Shown here in pieces: positions 9,400-21,019 of a DNA stretch of 36,813 nucleotides. The DNA is from Hofstenia miamia. Lineage: Eukaryota; Xenacoelomorpha; Acoela; Hofsteniidae. A program made the position numbers and the translations under genes. Under the pieces are notes generated by a model. That model did no database searches, had not been told where the DNA came from, and was given only the letters and a program-made list of their open reading frames with translations. Location of the stretch: positions 37,544 through 74,356 of the forward strand of contig CABFPE010000005.1 in the NCBI GenBank assembly GCA_900660155.1, given 5' to 3'. Every line of letters begins with the position of its first letter. Positions within the stretch are counted from its first letter, which is position 1.

Positions 9400-12300
9400 A
9401 TTGTGTTTATTTTATTACCTAATCAAATTTCAGATTGCAAGAAAAATTAAAGCAACTATTATGTATAAAAGGTAATACATTTATCAAGTAATTTTCCTTG
9501 TTTTTGGAATCTAATTGAATGAAAGCATATTTGTTATTTACCACGTATTTATAAAAACTTCTTATTTGCTCTATTTTACTAAACTTATTTACTAAATTCG
9601 AATAATCTTAATTTCATGCTACATCAATCTAGGGGTGAAAATTGAAAAAAATTGGGGAGTCAATTTCAATCTGAATAATACAAATATAATATTTTCTACA
9701 AATGTTAGTATATTTTCAAAAAAATCTAAACTGATATCAGTGATAAATCATTTAACCATTCTCTGTATATGGTAGATGACAAATATCTTTTAATTACAAC
9801 GTTAAACACGAAAAGAGCCTTATTTGTTGTAAATCATTGTCTACATATTAAGTATATCCTAGCAGTAAAAATTTTTGAATTCATATTGTGAAAGATTCAA
9901 TATTGACTTTCTAAATTTACTAATAACGTTTCTGTAATAATTGCTTAGCGCGGGGCCCTCAAAAGCATGTTGCCCATGGCATTTGCCCCTTTGGCCCTCC
10001 TTAAAACCGGTAGTGCATGAGCAAGTCATGAACTTTGTCATGAACAAGTGAGTGATGGTCCACGAAAAATTTTGAAAATATTGAAAAATAGAATCTAAGA
10101 ATGGATTCACTACCGCAGTATTTAAATTCTTTATTTTTATCCGAAAATGTTTTGACATAACAAACAACAAACAATTTTTTAGAAAACTTTGCAGAAGACA
10201 TTTCACTATGTTGTCACTGGATATTATTAGGATGACATTTGTAGACATTTAGTAGTGTTCAATTTGCAATTATGTTTGTTTACATCATCCAGTAGTTTTT
10301 GGCAGAAACATTGGAATTGAGAGGTCGTTTACACGAACAGTTTTTTGATAGGTAATTAATTATGTGGGAAAGATTTGCTAGCTCGCAATTTTCTTTTGAA
10401 TGAAAAAATAAATTGCAACTTAAACTTCAAATGCCAATAAGTTTGGTAGTGCAATAAACTAAACTTATATAAATAATTAGCAAATTTGACGAATTGTGTA
10501 TACATGCGAGTAAATCACGGTATTCCATATGCGAGGACTATTTTATTTGGAACTTAATCAGCAGGGGCGTAAGTATGAGGGACGTTGCAGTCGTCATCAA
10601 GTGAGTGATGAAAAGCGAGCTAATCTCTGCAAAACTTTTGATAATATTAAAAAAATAGACCATGCAATGCTAATAATGGAAGCAATAATGGGTTATCAAT
10701 AGTACATGAATCCTTGCTGGTTGGGATTTCTCCACTGATAATCAAGATAGGTCACTACAATTTGATCCAACCCGCCGGTCTGGTGAGAAATTCGGGCGGT
10801 TGGATGAAGATTCAGTCTTAGACCACGATCCTGCTAGAGCAGGATGCTGAATGCACCCACAAGACTCTAACCCAGAACTAGTCTGAACTGAAGTAATTAC
10901 GCATGTTTTCACCTTTAGTAAACTATGTTTGGGGCTGATAAAATTTGAAATATTTTAATACATTTACTATTATATGAATCCGAATAAAAGTTAAGTAGGA
11001 AGGATTGTGTGGATCCCCGCATTTTTAAAAATCCCTTGTCGGAAATGGAAGACAGCCAACATATTTTGGAAAAAGTACATGCATACAAATATTGCATAAA
11101 ATTGATGCATCTAACATATGATGAGGTATGAATGACAGTGTATAAATTTTTGTGAAAAATAATTTAATGTTTATATTAGAAATGTTTTTTAGATAGTTTA
11201 AAATAACAAATTCTACGTTTATGAGATGACTTAAATCTATTTTGGTTGATGTATAAGCTATATAACAAGCATATATTGCGTGATTCCCATCACCGAAGCA
11301 AAATGGAACAAACTATTCTGTCACAATAATCTATAATGCCAAGAATTAAGACATTGGTGTTTGCATTTATTCATTTTAAAATAATTGAGACGATAAATCA
11401 ATAATTCAGACTAATTTGGATGAAGTAATAATTTCCTAATTCATAAAATTATTATTTCAAAAAAATAGAACAGCAGCAATTGGTTTATTAAAGTAAACAC
11501 TAAATGAAAGTCATTCTACGATATCAGATTCCTTCGAGAGTTGTAATTCATCCTTTGGCAATTACTTTTTCCATCAATCATACGCTGACTTTCATTTTCA
11601 ATTCTCGGTTTAAAACTTATCAAATTTGATGTAGTTCCAATTTTCACAGAAATCAGAATTACCACTATGCAATAAAACCCTCGATTTTATGAAGCAAAAT
11701 AAGGTTTACCGTTAAGGAGATTTCGAATTGGGCTGAGATTAAACTTGGCCTGGGATTAGGCTCCCATTTAGCCTAGTGTCTTAATAGACATTTGACGTAC
11801 ATGAAATCTTGTTAAAGGAGGGGCAAAAAAAATTTTGTTCGTTCGATATTTTAGAAACCTGTTTTGTTGAAAAAATATTTTATTTCAAAGCAATTTCTTT
11901 GTGAGGAAATTTAATCATTTAAGTGAAAGAGAACAGGGAGATGAGATCTTATTTTCCAAGCTCCTTGGCTAGAATCTGCTTTAATTTCCTATCCCATGTG
12001 TAAAAATATAATAATATACGCCTATCGTTTGTTTTTTTCTACCACTCAACTATTTTGAAATCAATATTTACAATTTCAGTAATAGGAAGCACTTTATATC
12101 TGATGTACTGCGTTTTAAGTAGAAGAATATTTCAATATAACACCATTATTTTTGAGATATTAGTCAAAGATTGAACTTGGTTTAAGAAATTAAAGATATA
12201 TTATTGCGATCTAGAAACTAATTTTATTTACCTACAAATCCCTTGCGTGTTTTATGTATTCTTAATAGTATAATTCCCATGTATACATCTATACACATTA

Positions 12301-12900
12301 GAATTGAAAAATGCATAAATGTATTTCATACAGTAAAAATATGTTCCAATACATTTTATTAGCCTAAATTGTTTGGTGATTCAAAAGTTTTAACGTATAC
12401 ATTTGTGTGCAACATGTAAAATTGTTCATAAGAAGTCTTTTGCACTTTGCACTGATGTAAGCTGATGTTGGATGATTGAATATTATAGTATTGTGATATA
12501 TATCACATGTTTGGCGAATTAAGGTAAGCATAAAGCAATTACAAAGGAGTTGAATTTAGCATTGTGATGAACCGTGTAAATAATTGGTTAAATTAAAATT
12601 GGCCGGGAGCGATCGGGCCTGAAAAATCGGCCCTATTCTAATTCTTGGGCGTGAGAATACGCAATTTTTGTATACCAACCAGAGATGATTATATGCCGGC
12701 AAGGGTTTCTATTGGTTGATAGTTAGGCTCAAAAAATGGACCAAAAATGACTCGCATTGGCATCGACATATGTAGCAGGACTGGATTTGAGGCGGACCTA
12801 AAGTTTCATGGGCTGAGCCGGACTTGGGTCAAAATTTCTACTCTCGATTAATGAAGTTAGTGTAATACTTAGATGCGACATATCTTGCATGTGTAATTGA
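9400..12900. other. AT-rich intergenic DNA with a few GC-richer islands
   Basis: No gene is recognised. GC-richer patches stand out: about 9947-10017 (possible transposon end, listed separately), 10731-10885 (contains the inverted repeat TCCTGC/GCAGGA; unclassified), 11735-11790 and 12600-12835. The last two share short GC-rich words such as GGGCTGAG and may be remnants of one repeat family. The open frames at 9859-10248 and 10915-11097 look like chance. Confidence 0.45.
9947..10017. mobile_element. Possible DNA-transposon terminal fragment
   Basis: Read on the minus strand from 10017 it starts CACTACCGGTTTTAAGGAGG and continues with GGGGCAAATGCCATGGGC. This GGGC/GCCC layout is common near the ends of hAT-like and related elements. 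No partner end and no target duplication are identified, so the assignment is weak. Confidence 0.25.
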
Positions 12901-12901
12901 C

Positions 12902-12909
12902 ATATATAT

Positions 12910-12945
<36 letters not shown>

Positions 12946-12954
12946 AATATATAT
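12902..12954. repeat. (AT)n microsatellite
   Basis: AT tract with one phase slip (ATAATA) in the middle and an AAATATATATG edge. Confidence 0.95.
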
Positions 12955-12959
12955 GTTCA

Positions 12960-15900
12960 ACTTGTAGTCGTAGATTAAAACTATTATTTTTTATATATTT
13001 TTAAAGCATTGTTTTGAATGTCAAAATAGGGATATGTAGTAGTAATTATGCTTAGCTTTGCAATTCTCCACTTATCATTCTATCTATTTATGTCTATCTA
13101 GAAACAATATGCAGGCTGTCTTAATTTAGAGAACGATTAGTTTATTTATTTTCGTTTGATTTGCAAGCTCTTTACAACATCCTGGAGAACTTAAAGAGCT
13201 CTTTCACAAGTATTAATATTAAAAAAACTATTGCATAATATACCAGTATTTATAAATTATAAAGCTCTTTTTAAAATACAACTAATGCTCAAAGTAATGC
13301 AGCATATATGGCGCAATTGATTTAATATTACAATATATTTATTATCATTTAAACAATGCTTGTATTCAGGCTAGATTTTTTGCAAAAAATAGAAAACATT
13401 TTCAATTGAAAGCAGTAATCTAAGAATATAAAGTACATGTAATTAATAAAAATTCATTATATAATTAGAAATGTTATTTAGAAGGATGTTTAGTATTTAA
13501 AAATCAGATTAAAATCAACAGAGGCATAAACCTTCAAATCAAGTGAAAATTACATAGATTTAATTAATTATACAAGACTTGAAGCAGTGACTTTGTCTAT
13601 TGATAGATATCTCAGAAAGAAAATATTAGAATACTTACTTGAAAGACGTTGAAATTGGAATAATGTATTCGAGATAACTGGACATATGTGTTATTTGATT
13701 ACAGGGTTTGCAAAAGAATAGAGATAATTCGGGATATAGAAAATGGGAAATAATGAATTGGAAAGAAGTTTAAATGGTTGCATTTGGAACCTGAAATAAG
13801 TAATAAAAGTGAATATTGAATGACCGGGTTTGTGGGTGGGTTCCTGCCCCATCTCAGTCGGAATTTGATATAGAAAATTTAAAATATAGATACATGTTTT
13901 ATAAGGGACTTAATCTCTTTTGCATAGTCGAATTCTTACTTTGGCGAATTTGAATAATCATTTCTCAGGCAATATTGGTCACAAGCACTCATTCTAAAGA
14001 CGACTGTGAACGAACAAAATTTAATTTACAGAAATTTACTGTGGTCTAATCATTGAACAAAAACATACATGAATTTCTTGATTGGTTTTTTGAAATATTT
14101 TTCTAAAATCAAATCAGTATATTTTGGAGAAAGCAATGAAATGCATATTAAGTATCATATGAAGAAATTAGGTTCATTTAATAATCTGAGAAATATTATC
14201 TTCAATTTCACGCGTATGAAATTTGCTGTTAATACATTAGTGAGAAATTGCTAATCTTTTGCAAAAAGCTATAGAATTGATGTTTCAGGTAAAAAAAACA
14301 GTTTATGTTTTCAAAAAATAATGGAAACAAGCATAGATTAACCTGTGAAATTTCTGGCAACACTGTACTACCGCGAGAATTTTTAACAGTGAATCTTAAA
14401 AATTGTGTTTAATTTGTCAGTGAATAAAATCAATAGCGTTTTTATCATAATCTGAAGGAATGCGTTGGATGCGATTAGCAACTTTCGCGATGTATTTACA
14501 ACGTATATAGGTGTCCAGTTGAGATTGCATCTTCTCAGTTCAAATTGTAATTATGGTTCATTGTTCTGCGATCCCGAATATCAGGATTCAAAATTTTGTT
14601 TACAAATTATTAACAGGTTTTTGTTGTTAATCCCGGTAATTTGGAGGATTTAAAAGAATTACAAACAAATCATTTTCAACGAAAAAATCTTCTATTTATA
14701 CCTTAACGGTGCTGAAGATGAGAATTTCTCAAGTTTTGAACATTCTAGAAGAAAATCAACAAAGTGACATATTGAAGAAATCATATGAATATAACATAAA
14801 ATTTCATTAAACTCATTGCAAAATTAAGAAATTGCACAGCATTGTTTGAGGATGGGACTGTACTGAACCACATCCACCTCTGATGGTAATTGGCAAATCT
14901 GTTTAGGTCATATTTTTAAAATAAACCGTTGAGGAATTTATTACTATATAAATTTTAAATGCATTGTCTTTCTTATATGAAATTATTTTGGTTGCTCATT
15001 TTAATACTTGGCTTCAGCGTTGCAATTGCAACTCGAGTTTATTGCTAACTATTTGAGACATGGGTCTCGTAGTCGGTTGTTTGCATTATTTAATATTTGC
15101 CACATTGGTTTTTCGACCAACTATTGATGTTAGTGGTAAAGCATTCAAAGAACAGCTAAGTTTTCTTAATTACTCCTTTTATTGAAATATTTTTGAAGAG
15201 TTTTTACTGTCATTGTATGAAAAACCATTCCGTGAAAACGTAATTGATGATATAATGACATGCATAAAAAATGACCTGTATGTTTTCATTGACAACCAGT
15301 CAGTAATCACAGAAGCTAATGAATGAATCACACACACGTGATAGTTTTTAATGTGATTTCCTTGAGACTTCGGAAATGCAATTCTTTTCGTATAAAAGTC
15401 TAAAGAATTCGCGAACAAAAGATTATATTACTTCAATAGAATATTTAGCATTGCTATTTATTTTACATTACATCAATTTATTTCAATCATCCTCAGACTA
15501 TAAAGTTGCTAATTGCTACAAAAACATTTCCTAGATCTACTGCCATCAAAGAAAGCAACACGCTTATAACTTGGGTAGGCCTGGTATCTGGCAAGTACAG
15601 AGGTGTACCTTCACGGCCTTTTATACTACGGGTCAGAGTAAATAGTTTCAGAGCCAGTGGCACATTAAAAGTTAGCACATGAGAATTGAAATTTAGAGAT
15701 TTGTGATTTTCTAGATAATTAAGGTAAAGAGCAAGATAGACAGAATTGCTGTGTGTTTGACCCTCTACCGAAGACGGTTCTTAGTTGCCTTACCTTTCAA
15801 TTCTGGTTCCAAAAGTTCCTTTTGGTTCCGCTAGGGTTTTTAATTTTGCTACCACATTTCAACCCATGTAAACGAGTGCATTAGTTACTTTAAAAGGACA

Positions 15901-16340
15901 TTACGCATTAAAACACATCTTTAAAGTCTCGCAAGTCCGTTATAATTGTTTGAAATGTCCTTTACAGACGTACGTTTGAAGATAATAACGCAATGTTCTA
16001 AGATATGACATTAAGATTTTCTAATGAGGAACTTATAGGATACCATGATATTATTGTAAAAATTTTATTGTTCTATTAATTAAATGCAATGTTACTATTA
16101 AACTTTAAACATATTCATAATACCATTTAAATTAGTTTCCATTTTTGCGATGTTCAAAAATTTGCTTTGCTACGCATTAACGCAGCTTAAACCACTGCTG
16201 CAAAGTCTTTGCAAGTGCGTATAGTTCTTACAAAGTGTGTGTAAATTTGGCGGTTCAAGTTATTCACGCACTAGTTAACATGGAAAATTAGAATAGGTTT
16301 AATAAATAACGAAAATATCCAATGTAGTGAAATATAACAA
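12960..16340. other. AT-rich intergenic DNA, no confident gene
   Basis: Short open frames at 14069, 14465 and 15179 show no motif and are probably chance. The one segment with distinctly higher GC is 15493-15680, listed separately. No RNA gene or transposon end is recognised. Confidence 0.45.
15493..15678 (-). other. Unrecognised GC-richer open frame (possible exon)
   Basis: A 61-codon minus-strand frame in a patch richer in G+C than its surroundings. It contains LYLPDTRPTQVISVLLSL followed by AVDLGNVFV. The spacing of RP, a beta-like hydrophobic run and VDL-N is loosely like the N-terminal region of Cys-loop receptor subunits. The resemblance is too short to name, and no good splice donor follows the last codons. 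It could be an exon relic or chance. Confidence 0.15.
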
Positions 16341-16348
16341 ACTAAAAT

Positions 16349-16585
16349 ATGTTGCTGAGGCTTAACACATCAAATTGTCTGGGGAAATTAATATTGAAAG
16401 GCTATCCAACTCCAGTATTTTTGAGCCGTGCAATATCACAACAAGATCTTCAAATTGAAAACGAGATAATGAAGATACCACGAAAAATGATCAGAGAAGG
16501 AGCTCTACATGGAAACTTCAAAATACGAAATCTTGAGCTATTCCACAAGGGCACGAAAATTGATATCCCACTGTCTATTGAATGA
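16349..16585 (+). pseudogene. Possible LINE ORF1 C-terminal fragment
   Basis: A 78-codon frame ending just where the endonuclease frame begins. It carries a charged segment (KIPRKMIREGALHGNFKI, then LFHKGTKIDI) that looks like a short nucleic-acid-binding tail. Its position immediately before the EN-RT coding region suggests the end of ORF1, the RNA-binding chaperone protein of LINEs. No CCHC or RRM motif is visible, so this rests mainly on position. Confidence 0.35.
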
Positions 16586-17247
16586 CTATGCCAACTGTTT
16601 GCGCTCAGAATGGAATTTTTTTTCATATCCTTTCTTATTTTCTCATAACATTAACAGTTTGCATGGAAAATTTTACACTCTTGAATCGTTTGTGCTGTCC
16701 CATTCAGCAGTATCCGTCATCGCCCTGCAAGACGCGGTTAACTGAATGTACTCCAATGCCTTGCTTTGAAATTGATGGTTTTTTCATTAACCGTCTTGAT
16801 AGAGGATACAACTCTGGCGGCGGCCTTTTTACTTACATAAACAAAAGATGGGCTATACACGAACCTATTTGCGTACTTGAATTGCATGATCCTACCAATG
16901 GTCTTGAAATAATAGCTATCAGTTGTCGACCTGTTTTTCTGCCTCGTGGTATTAACATTGTTGTTATTATAAACACCTACATTCGTCCTCAAAGCAAGAA
17001 ATCAACCTGCGGTAATATACTTCTAAGTCATCTATCTAAAATTAAGCACAAATACCCGCTCTCACTCATCATTCTTGTAGGTGATATAAATGCTAAAAGA
17101 CTTAGTGCACTTCATTCGTTTGGTCTAACTAATCTCGCCTACACAAACTGTCCCGATGTTTACCAGGTAACCGTCTATCCCCTCTCGTTGGAAGCAATGA
17201 ATCTCTACAACAATAGAATGTCTCTCTCCTTCTTATCCCTAGAGTGA
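16582..17247 (+). pseudogene. LINE ORF2, endonuclease domain fragment
   Basis: Part of the exonuclease-endonuclease-phosphatase fold that nicks target DNA to prime reverse transcription. The extreme N-terminus lies in another frame (16600-16740: SHNINSLHGKFYTLES and then VIALQDAV, matching the usual N..S....L....V..I.LQE layout). A frameshift near 16738 joins it to this frame. Here GGGLFTYINKRW (residues 79-90), the strand INIVVIINTYIRP (124-136) and the catalytic-type LVGDINAK (165-172; GDFN in most relatives) are visible. The terminal SDH-type histidine motif is not found before the stop at 17247. Confidence 0.8.
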
Positions 17248-17431
17248 TTAGCTGTAGTGCAAAAAACCTAGACGCAGAAGAAAGAAAGTCAGAAACGCAT
17301 CTGCCGCAAATATTGAAAGCTCTCTTGATGCTACTGACTGGTCAATTTTCGAGACAGATGACGTTGATTAATATTTTCATGTTATTGCTTCATATCTCAA
17401 ATTTAACCTAGATCTGTTTACCCCATATTGA

Positions 17432-17650
17432 ATGACACTTGCAGATGACCCCATCTCCATCCGGAAAGATGACGTTCTGCAGGCACTTTTTCGTCAAAAG
17501 CGCTCTGCTATGCTTGCACAAAACAACAAGGAACGGAATAGCCCTCAACATTTCATTAATGCACATGTGTTGCACGCTAGAAAAGAGAAATACTCCAGCT
17601 TAACATGTAACTCATCAGATTTATGGCGTCTTATTTCGAAATACATTTAA
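17432..17650 (+). pseudogene. LINE ORF2, linker between endonuclease and RT
   Basis: Short open piece in the region joining endonuclease and RT. It contains ALFRQKRSAMLAQNNKERN and HARKEKYSSLTCNSSDLWRL, the basic stretch typical of this linker. The Met is internal to the protein and not a start. Coding sense continues in another frame from about 17670 (SAKHAEELNNFFTRFDEL, then DPSKSSGPDGLP, the RT motif that includes SSGPDG). Confidence 0.6.
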
Positions 17651-17909
17651 ACCTCCTAAAAAGAAACCTTTTATCTCAGCTAAACATGCAGAAGAGCTCA
17701 ATAACTTCTTCACTCGCTTCGATGAACTAGCTTATAAGGACTCTTCTTTCAAACTAAAATCGCCAGCTCCTCCTCACCCTTACATTAACAAAGAATCTGT
17801 TTTCTCCGCATTTTGCTGTGTCGACCCATCTAAATCCAGTGGTCCCGATGGTCTCCCATGTTGGCTTTTTAAGTCATGTTTTGATGAACTATCACAACCT
17901 TACTCCCGG

Positions 17910-18362
17910 ATGTACAATAAAATCATCGAACAAACTTGTCATCCTAAGTGTTGGAAACAGCCAACTGTAGCTCCTTTTCTGAAAATGCCCAACTTGTGCC
18001 AAGGCAATGAAAAAAGTTTCCGTCCAGGTTGCCTAAACACAGTTCCCGCCCTGTGTCTTGAAAACATCCTGAAACCTGTTGCCGCAAAATGCTTTAGGAT
18101 TGCTACAAATAACCTACAATTTGCCTATCAACCTAACTGCTGCACAACAGACTCAATAATATATCTCGTTAACTGGATATTGCTAAAACTCGACAAATCC
18201 ATTCATACAGCTTTACGTGTCATATTCCTTGATTTTACTTCCGCTTTTAACACGGTTTTACCCAGAAAACTCATTTCAATTGTTGACAACCATTGTATGC
18301 TGGAATATTCATGGTTCACCCACTGGCTAAGCTCCTATCAATTTCATTGGTTCGCCAAGTAA
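17910..18362 (+). pseudogene. LINE ORF2, reverse transcriptase N-terminal half
   Basis: Encodes RT motifs 1 to A: the WKQPTVAPFLK region (15-25), SFRPG (36-40), QFAYQPNCCTTDSI (70-83; usually QFGFR...TTDAL) and the catalytic FLDFTSAFNTV (106-116) with Asp108. The frame breaks at TAA 18360-18362. Motif B (GVPQGGSLSQLLY, about 18391-18429) and the YADDT catalytic box (18514-18528) follow in other frames. RT copies the element RNA into DNA at the nicked target. Confidence 0.85.
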
Positions 18363-18363
18363 G

Positions 18364-19241
18364 ACTCCTGCTATTCCTGTTAAGATTGGCGTACCCCAAG
18401 GAGGCTCACTATCTCAATTGCTGTATATAATATATACTGCTGATTTGAGTGACTATGATTCATCCCCACTTTATACTCGTCTGGCCAATGAAGGAAAACA
18501 TTGTGAATCGCTTTATGCCGATGATACATATGAGATGACTACAACAATGCTCAAGGACTATTGTCTGAAACCATTCTTCCTCACTTTGACAATTTAAATC
18601 TAATCCTAAACACCGCAAAATCAAAAGAAGTGTTATTTCTAAACAATAGTGTAAAGAACACGAACTATCTAGCAGCAGCAAATACTTCTTTTCTGCTTTA
18701 TGACGATACTCCTAAGCTAGTCGACTCCTAGATATACCTTGGCGTTACTCTGGACAATTCCTTGAACTTTAACTTGCATGTCTCGTCTATCCTAGTGAAA
18801 GTGTATCACATCACTACCTTCCTTTCTTACGTAGCTCACTTCTTCAATACCAGCGTATCAAAATACATATTCAAATTGTAGATCTTTCCTCACATTACCT
18901 ATGCAGCCCCAGCCTGGATATACCTAACTACTTTAAAAACATGTCAACGCATAACACGGTTCACTCGCCATGATGGTCACGTTCTTAACCTTGACCATTC
19001 GTGGTTAATCAATATCATAAACTCCACTGTTACGAAAAACACTATACAATTGATCAACAAGATTCAACAGGACTGTGATCACACTCTACAAACCAGCTTA
19101 CAGCCTATGACGCCTACATCTCATTATTACCTAAGAAATCTACGTTTTGGTCATTTCACACACAAAGCAAAATATGATAAATTATTTATTGCAATTGTCT
19201 GGCACTATCTTAGTAGCAGCATTCTATCCGATGTTCTGTAG
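18364..19241 (+). pseudogene. LINE ORF2, RT C-terminal half and tail domain
   Basis: Scattered frames carry the remaining RT region. They include motif B, YADDT at 18514-18528, LNTAKSKEVLFLNN (about 18608-18650, motif D/E region), YLGVTLDNSLNFNLHVSSI (about 18733-18790) and the conserved last part LRNLRFGHFTHKAKYDKLF before the stop at 19241. In-frame stops occur at about 18729 and 18879. The final 63-codon open piece at 19050-19241 is the natural C-terminus. Confidence 0.7.
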
Positions 19242-19314
19242 AAACTATTTATCTGTAACATGTTCCCTTTTATGTCTACACCATACAATGTTTTTTTAGT
19301 GTAGATGTACAGGA

Positions 19315-19320
19315 AATAAA
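19315..19320 (+). terminator. AATAAA at the 3' end of the plus-strand LINE
   Basis: Polyadenylation-type hexamer directly before the (ATT)n tail. It marks the 3' terminus of the plus-strand element. Confidence 0.55.
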
Positions 19321-19321
19321 C

Positions 19322-19347
19322 ATTATTACTATTATTATTATTATTAC

Positions 19348-19393
<46 letters not shown>
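19322..19393. repeat. (ATT)n microsatellite, shared LINE tail
   Basis: About 24 ATT units with two ATTACT interruptions near the left edge. It is the 3' tail of the plus-strand LINE and directly abuts the 3' end of the minus-strand RLE LINE, for which it reads (AAT)n. Confidence 0.95.
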
Positions 19394-19441
19394 TCTTACT
19401 TCACACAGCTTCATGCTGGTATTCCTCTCAGCTCAGGGAAC

Positions 19442-20062
19442 TCACCAGTTCCCAGGGAGTCTGAGAGCTTTCCTCAGGACTCTTGCTGTACCTAACAATG
19501 CTGCCTTCTGTGCTACTGCTTCTCCCCACTTTGGTACTCCCGAATTCTCCAAGTATCTCTTATGCTTCTTACTCACTGCTCCTAGTGCGCCTACTACTAC
19601 TGGGACTACTTCAACTTTCTTTAACTTCCACAGCCTTACTATTTTCTCTGCCAACTCTCTGTACTTGTCTATCTTCTCTTTCTCCTTGCTTTCTACATTT
19701 CTGTCCTTTGGTAGTGCTATGTCTATCACCATTCCTAATCTTTTCTCTTTGTCTACCACTACTATGTCTGGCCTCCGTGCTTCTATGTCTGGTTGTGCTT
19801 CTATGTATTCCTTTAGCCCTAGTGCTTCTGCTTCTACAGTTTCCTCCACACTTAGCAGTCCTTTCCCTCCCTTATACCTTGCCATGTATAGCCTCTCTAC
19901 ATCTCCATTTAAGTTGAATGCTCTCTCTGCTGCTAGTATCTTCCTTGTTTCCCTGTCTAATTCCCTCAGTTCATTCTTATTCCACCTAACTATTCCTGCC
20001 GAATATCTCAACACTGGTATTGCCCACGTATTAATTGCTTTTATACTATTCTGCCCATTCAA
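19442..20062 (-). pseudogene. RLE-LINE C-terminal part with PD-D endonuclease, internally deleted
   Basis: 206 codons, open throughout. Residues 15-92 are the post-RT region shared with copy 1 (VRWNKNELRELDRETRK, YKGGKGLLSVEETVEAEA). Residues 97-120 hold the endonuclease core RRPDIVVVD...GMVIDIALPKD: Pro98-Asp99, then 14 residues, then Asp114, matching the PD-X12-14-D pattern of RLE enzymes. The conserved tail VVPVVVGALGAVSKK and LLGTARVLRKAL follows to the stop. The junction EAQPD/IEARRPD (residues 88-99) lacks all sequence that copy 1 has after EEQPE, including the CCHC knuckle. This in-frame deletion would remove nucleic-acid-binding function. Confidence 0.85.
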
Positions 20063-20085
20063 TGCTGACTTCTGTAGTACCTTCC

Positions 20086-20961
20086 TTACTCTCCTCTTTT
20101 ATTCTTCCTTAGCATCATCTTCATTTCCTCGTGATCTGTTCTGTCCTTCTCTATTACTCCTAAGTACTTGTACCCCTCCTTGACTTCCTCAATCTTATCC
20201 CCACTGCTTGTCCTCAAGCCCTCCCCATCCACACACTTGCCTCTGGTCATTGTCACTGCTGCACAATTTCCTAATCGAAATTCCAACCCAGAATCTCTGC
20301 TTGCCTTTTCCAATGTCTCCAATTGCTTCTGCAACATCTTCCTTGAACTAGCGTACATCTTCAGGTCGTCCATGTACCACAGGTGACTCACTGCTCTGCC
20401 ATTCTTCTCCATCTTATACCCTATGCCTGTCTCCTTTAACTTTTCTGTGATTGGGATTAAGCTAACTACAAACAGTAGTGGTGCTAAGCTGTCTCCCTGG
20501 AATATGCCTCGCCTAAACCACAACCTCTGTCTGTCTATCTCAGTCTCCCTCTCTAGAAACTCAACCCATTTCCGTGAAACTCCATTGGCCTCTAACGTCC
20601 TCAATACCCACCTATGTGATATGCTGTCATATGCCTTCCTGTAATCTATCCATGCCATTGCTAAGTTCGTATTTCTTCTTCTACAATTCTCCACCACTGC
20701 CTGGTCTATCAACAACTGATCTTTGCATCCTCTTGTCTTTGTCCTACATCCCTTCTGCTCCTCTGGTATCAACCTATTCTGTTCTAAGTAACATGCCAGC
20801 CTACTTGAAATCACTGAAGTTAGCAATTTCCACGTTGTTGGCAGACATGTTATTAGCCTGAAGTTGCTTGCTTCACTACCTTTCTTTGGGTCCTTCTGTA
20901 TCAGAAATGTCCTTCCCACTACCATCCACTCTGGACACCCCCTCACCACGCACTCCTCCAA
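20086..20961 (-). pseudogene. RLE-LINE reverse transcriptase
   Basis: 291 codons covering the RT palm and fingers. Motif 1 region LIQKDPKKG (20-28) and NFRLITCLP (33-41); motif 2a region EQKGCRTKTRGCKDQL (68-83); motif A AWIDYRKAYDSI (103-114) with Asp106; motif B GIFQGDSLAPLLF (152-164); motif C LWYMDDLKMY (194-203) with Asp198-Asp199; and motif E YKYLGV (264-269). YMDD in place of the commoner YADD is a feature of some RLE families. All catalytic aspartates are present, but the frame ends early at 20086 and is separated from the endonuclease by a shift, so the polyprotein is broken. Confidence 0.9.
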
Positions 20962-21019
20962 TGCTTCTGCTAGTCTCTAATGAACACTTGTGAACTTCTT
21001 CAGCCAATACCCATGTACC

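Larger units (their letters stand above)
16349..19320 (+). mobile_element. APE-type non-LTR retrotransposon (CR1/L2-like), degraded
   Basis: A LINE running left to right: possible ORF1 tail (16349-16585), endonuclease (about 16590-17247), reverse transcriptase (about 17650-18530) and a C-terminal domain to 19241. A 3' UTR with AATAAA (19315-19320) leads into an (ATT)n tail. An apurinic-like endonuclease in front of the RT, a YADD box and a simple-repeat tail fit the CR1/L2/Jockey group. Many frameshifts and stops make it non-functional. The 5' limit is uncertain. The neighbour on the right is an oppositely oriented LINE that shares the tail repeat. Confidence 0.85.

Noticed and set aside
10731..10885. 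Possible SINE in a GC-richer patch
   Set aside because: No A/B box pair, tail or second copy is visible in the window; only a small inverted repeat is present.
16738..16992. Minus-strand 84-codon frame
   Set aside because: Antisense to the LINE endonuclease domain.
19205..19414. Asn-rich minus-strand frame
   Set aside because: It is the translation of the (ATT)n microsatellite.
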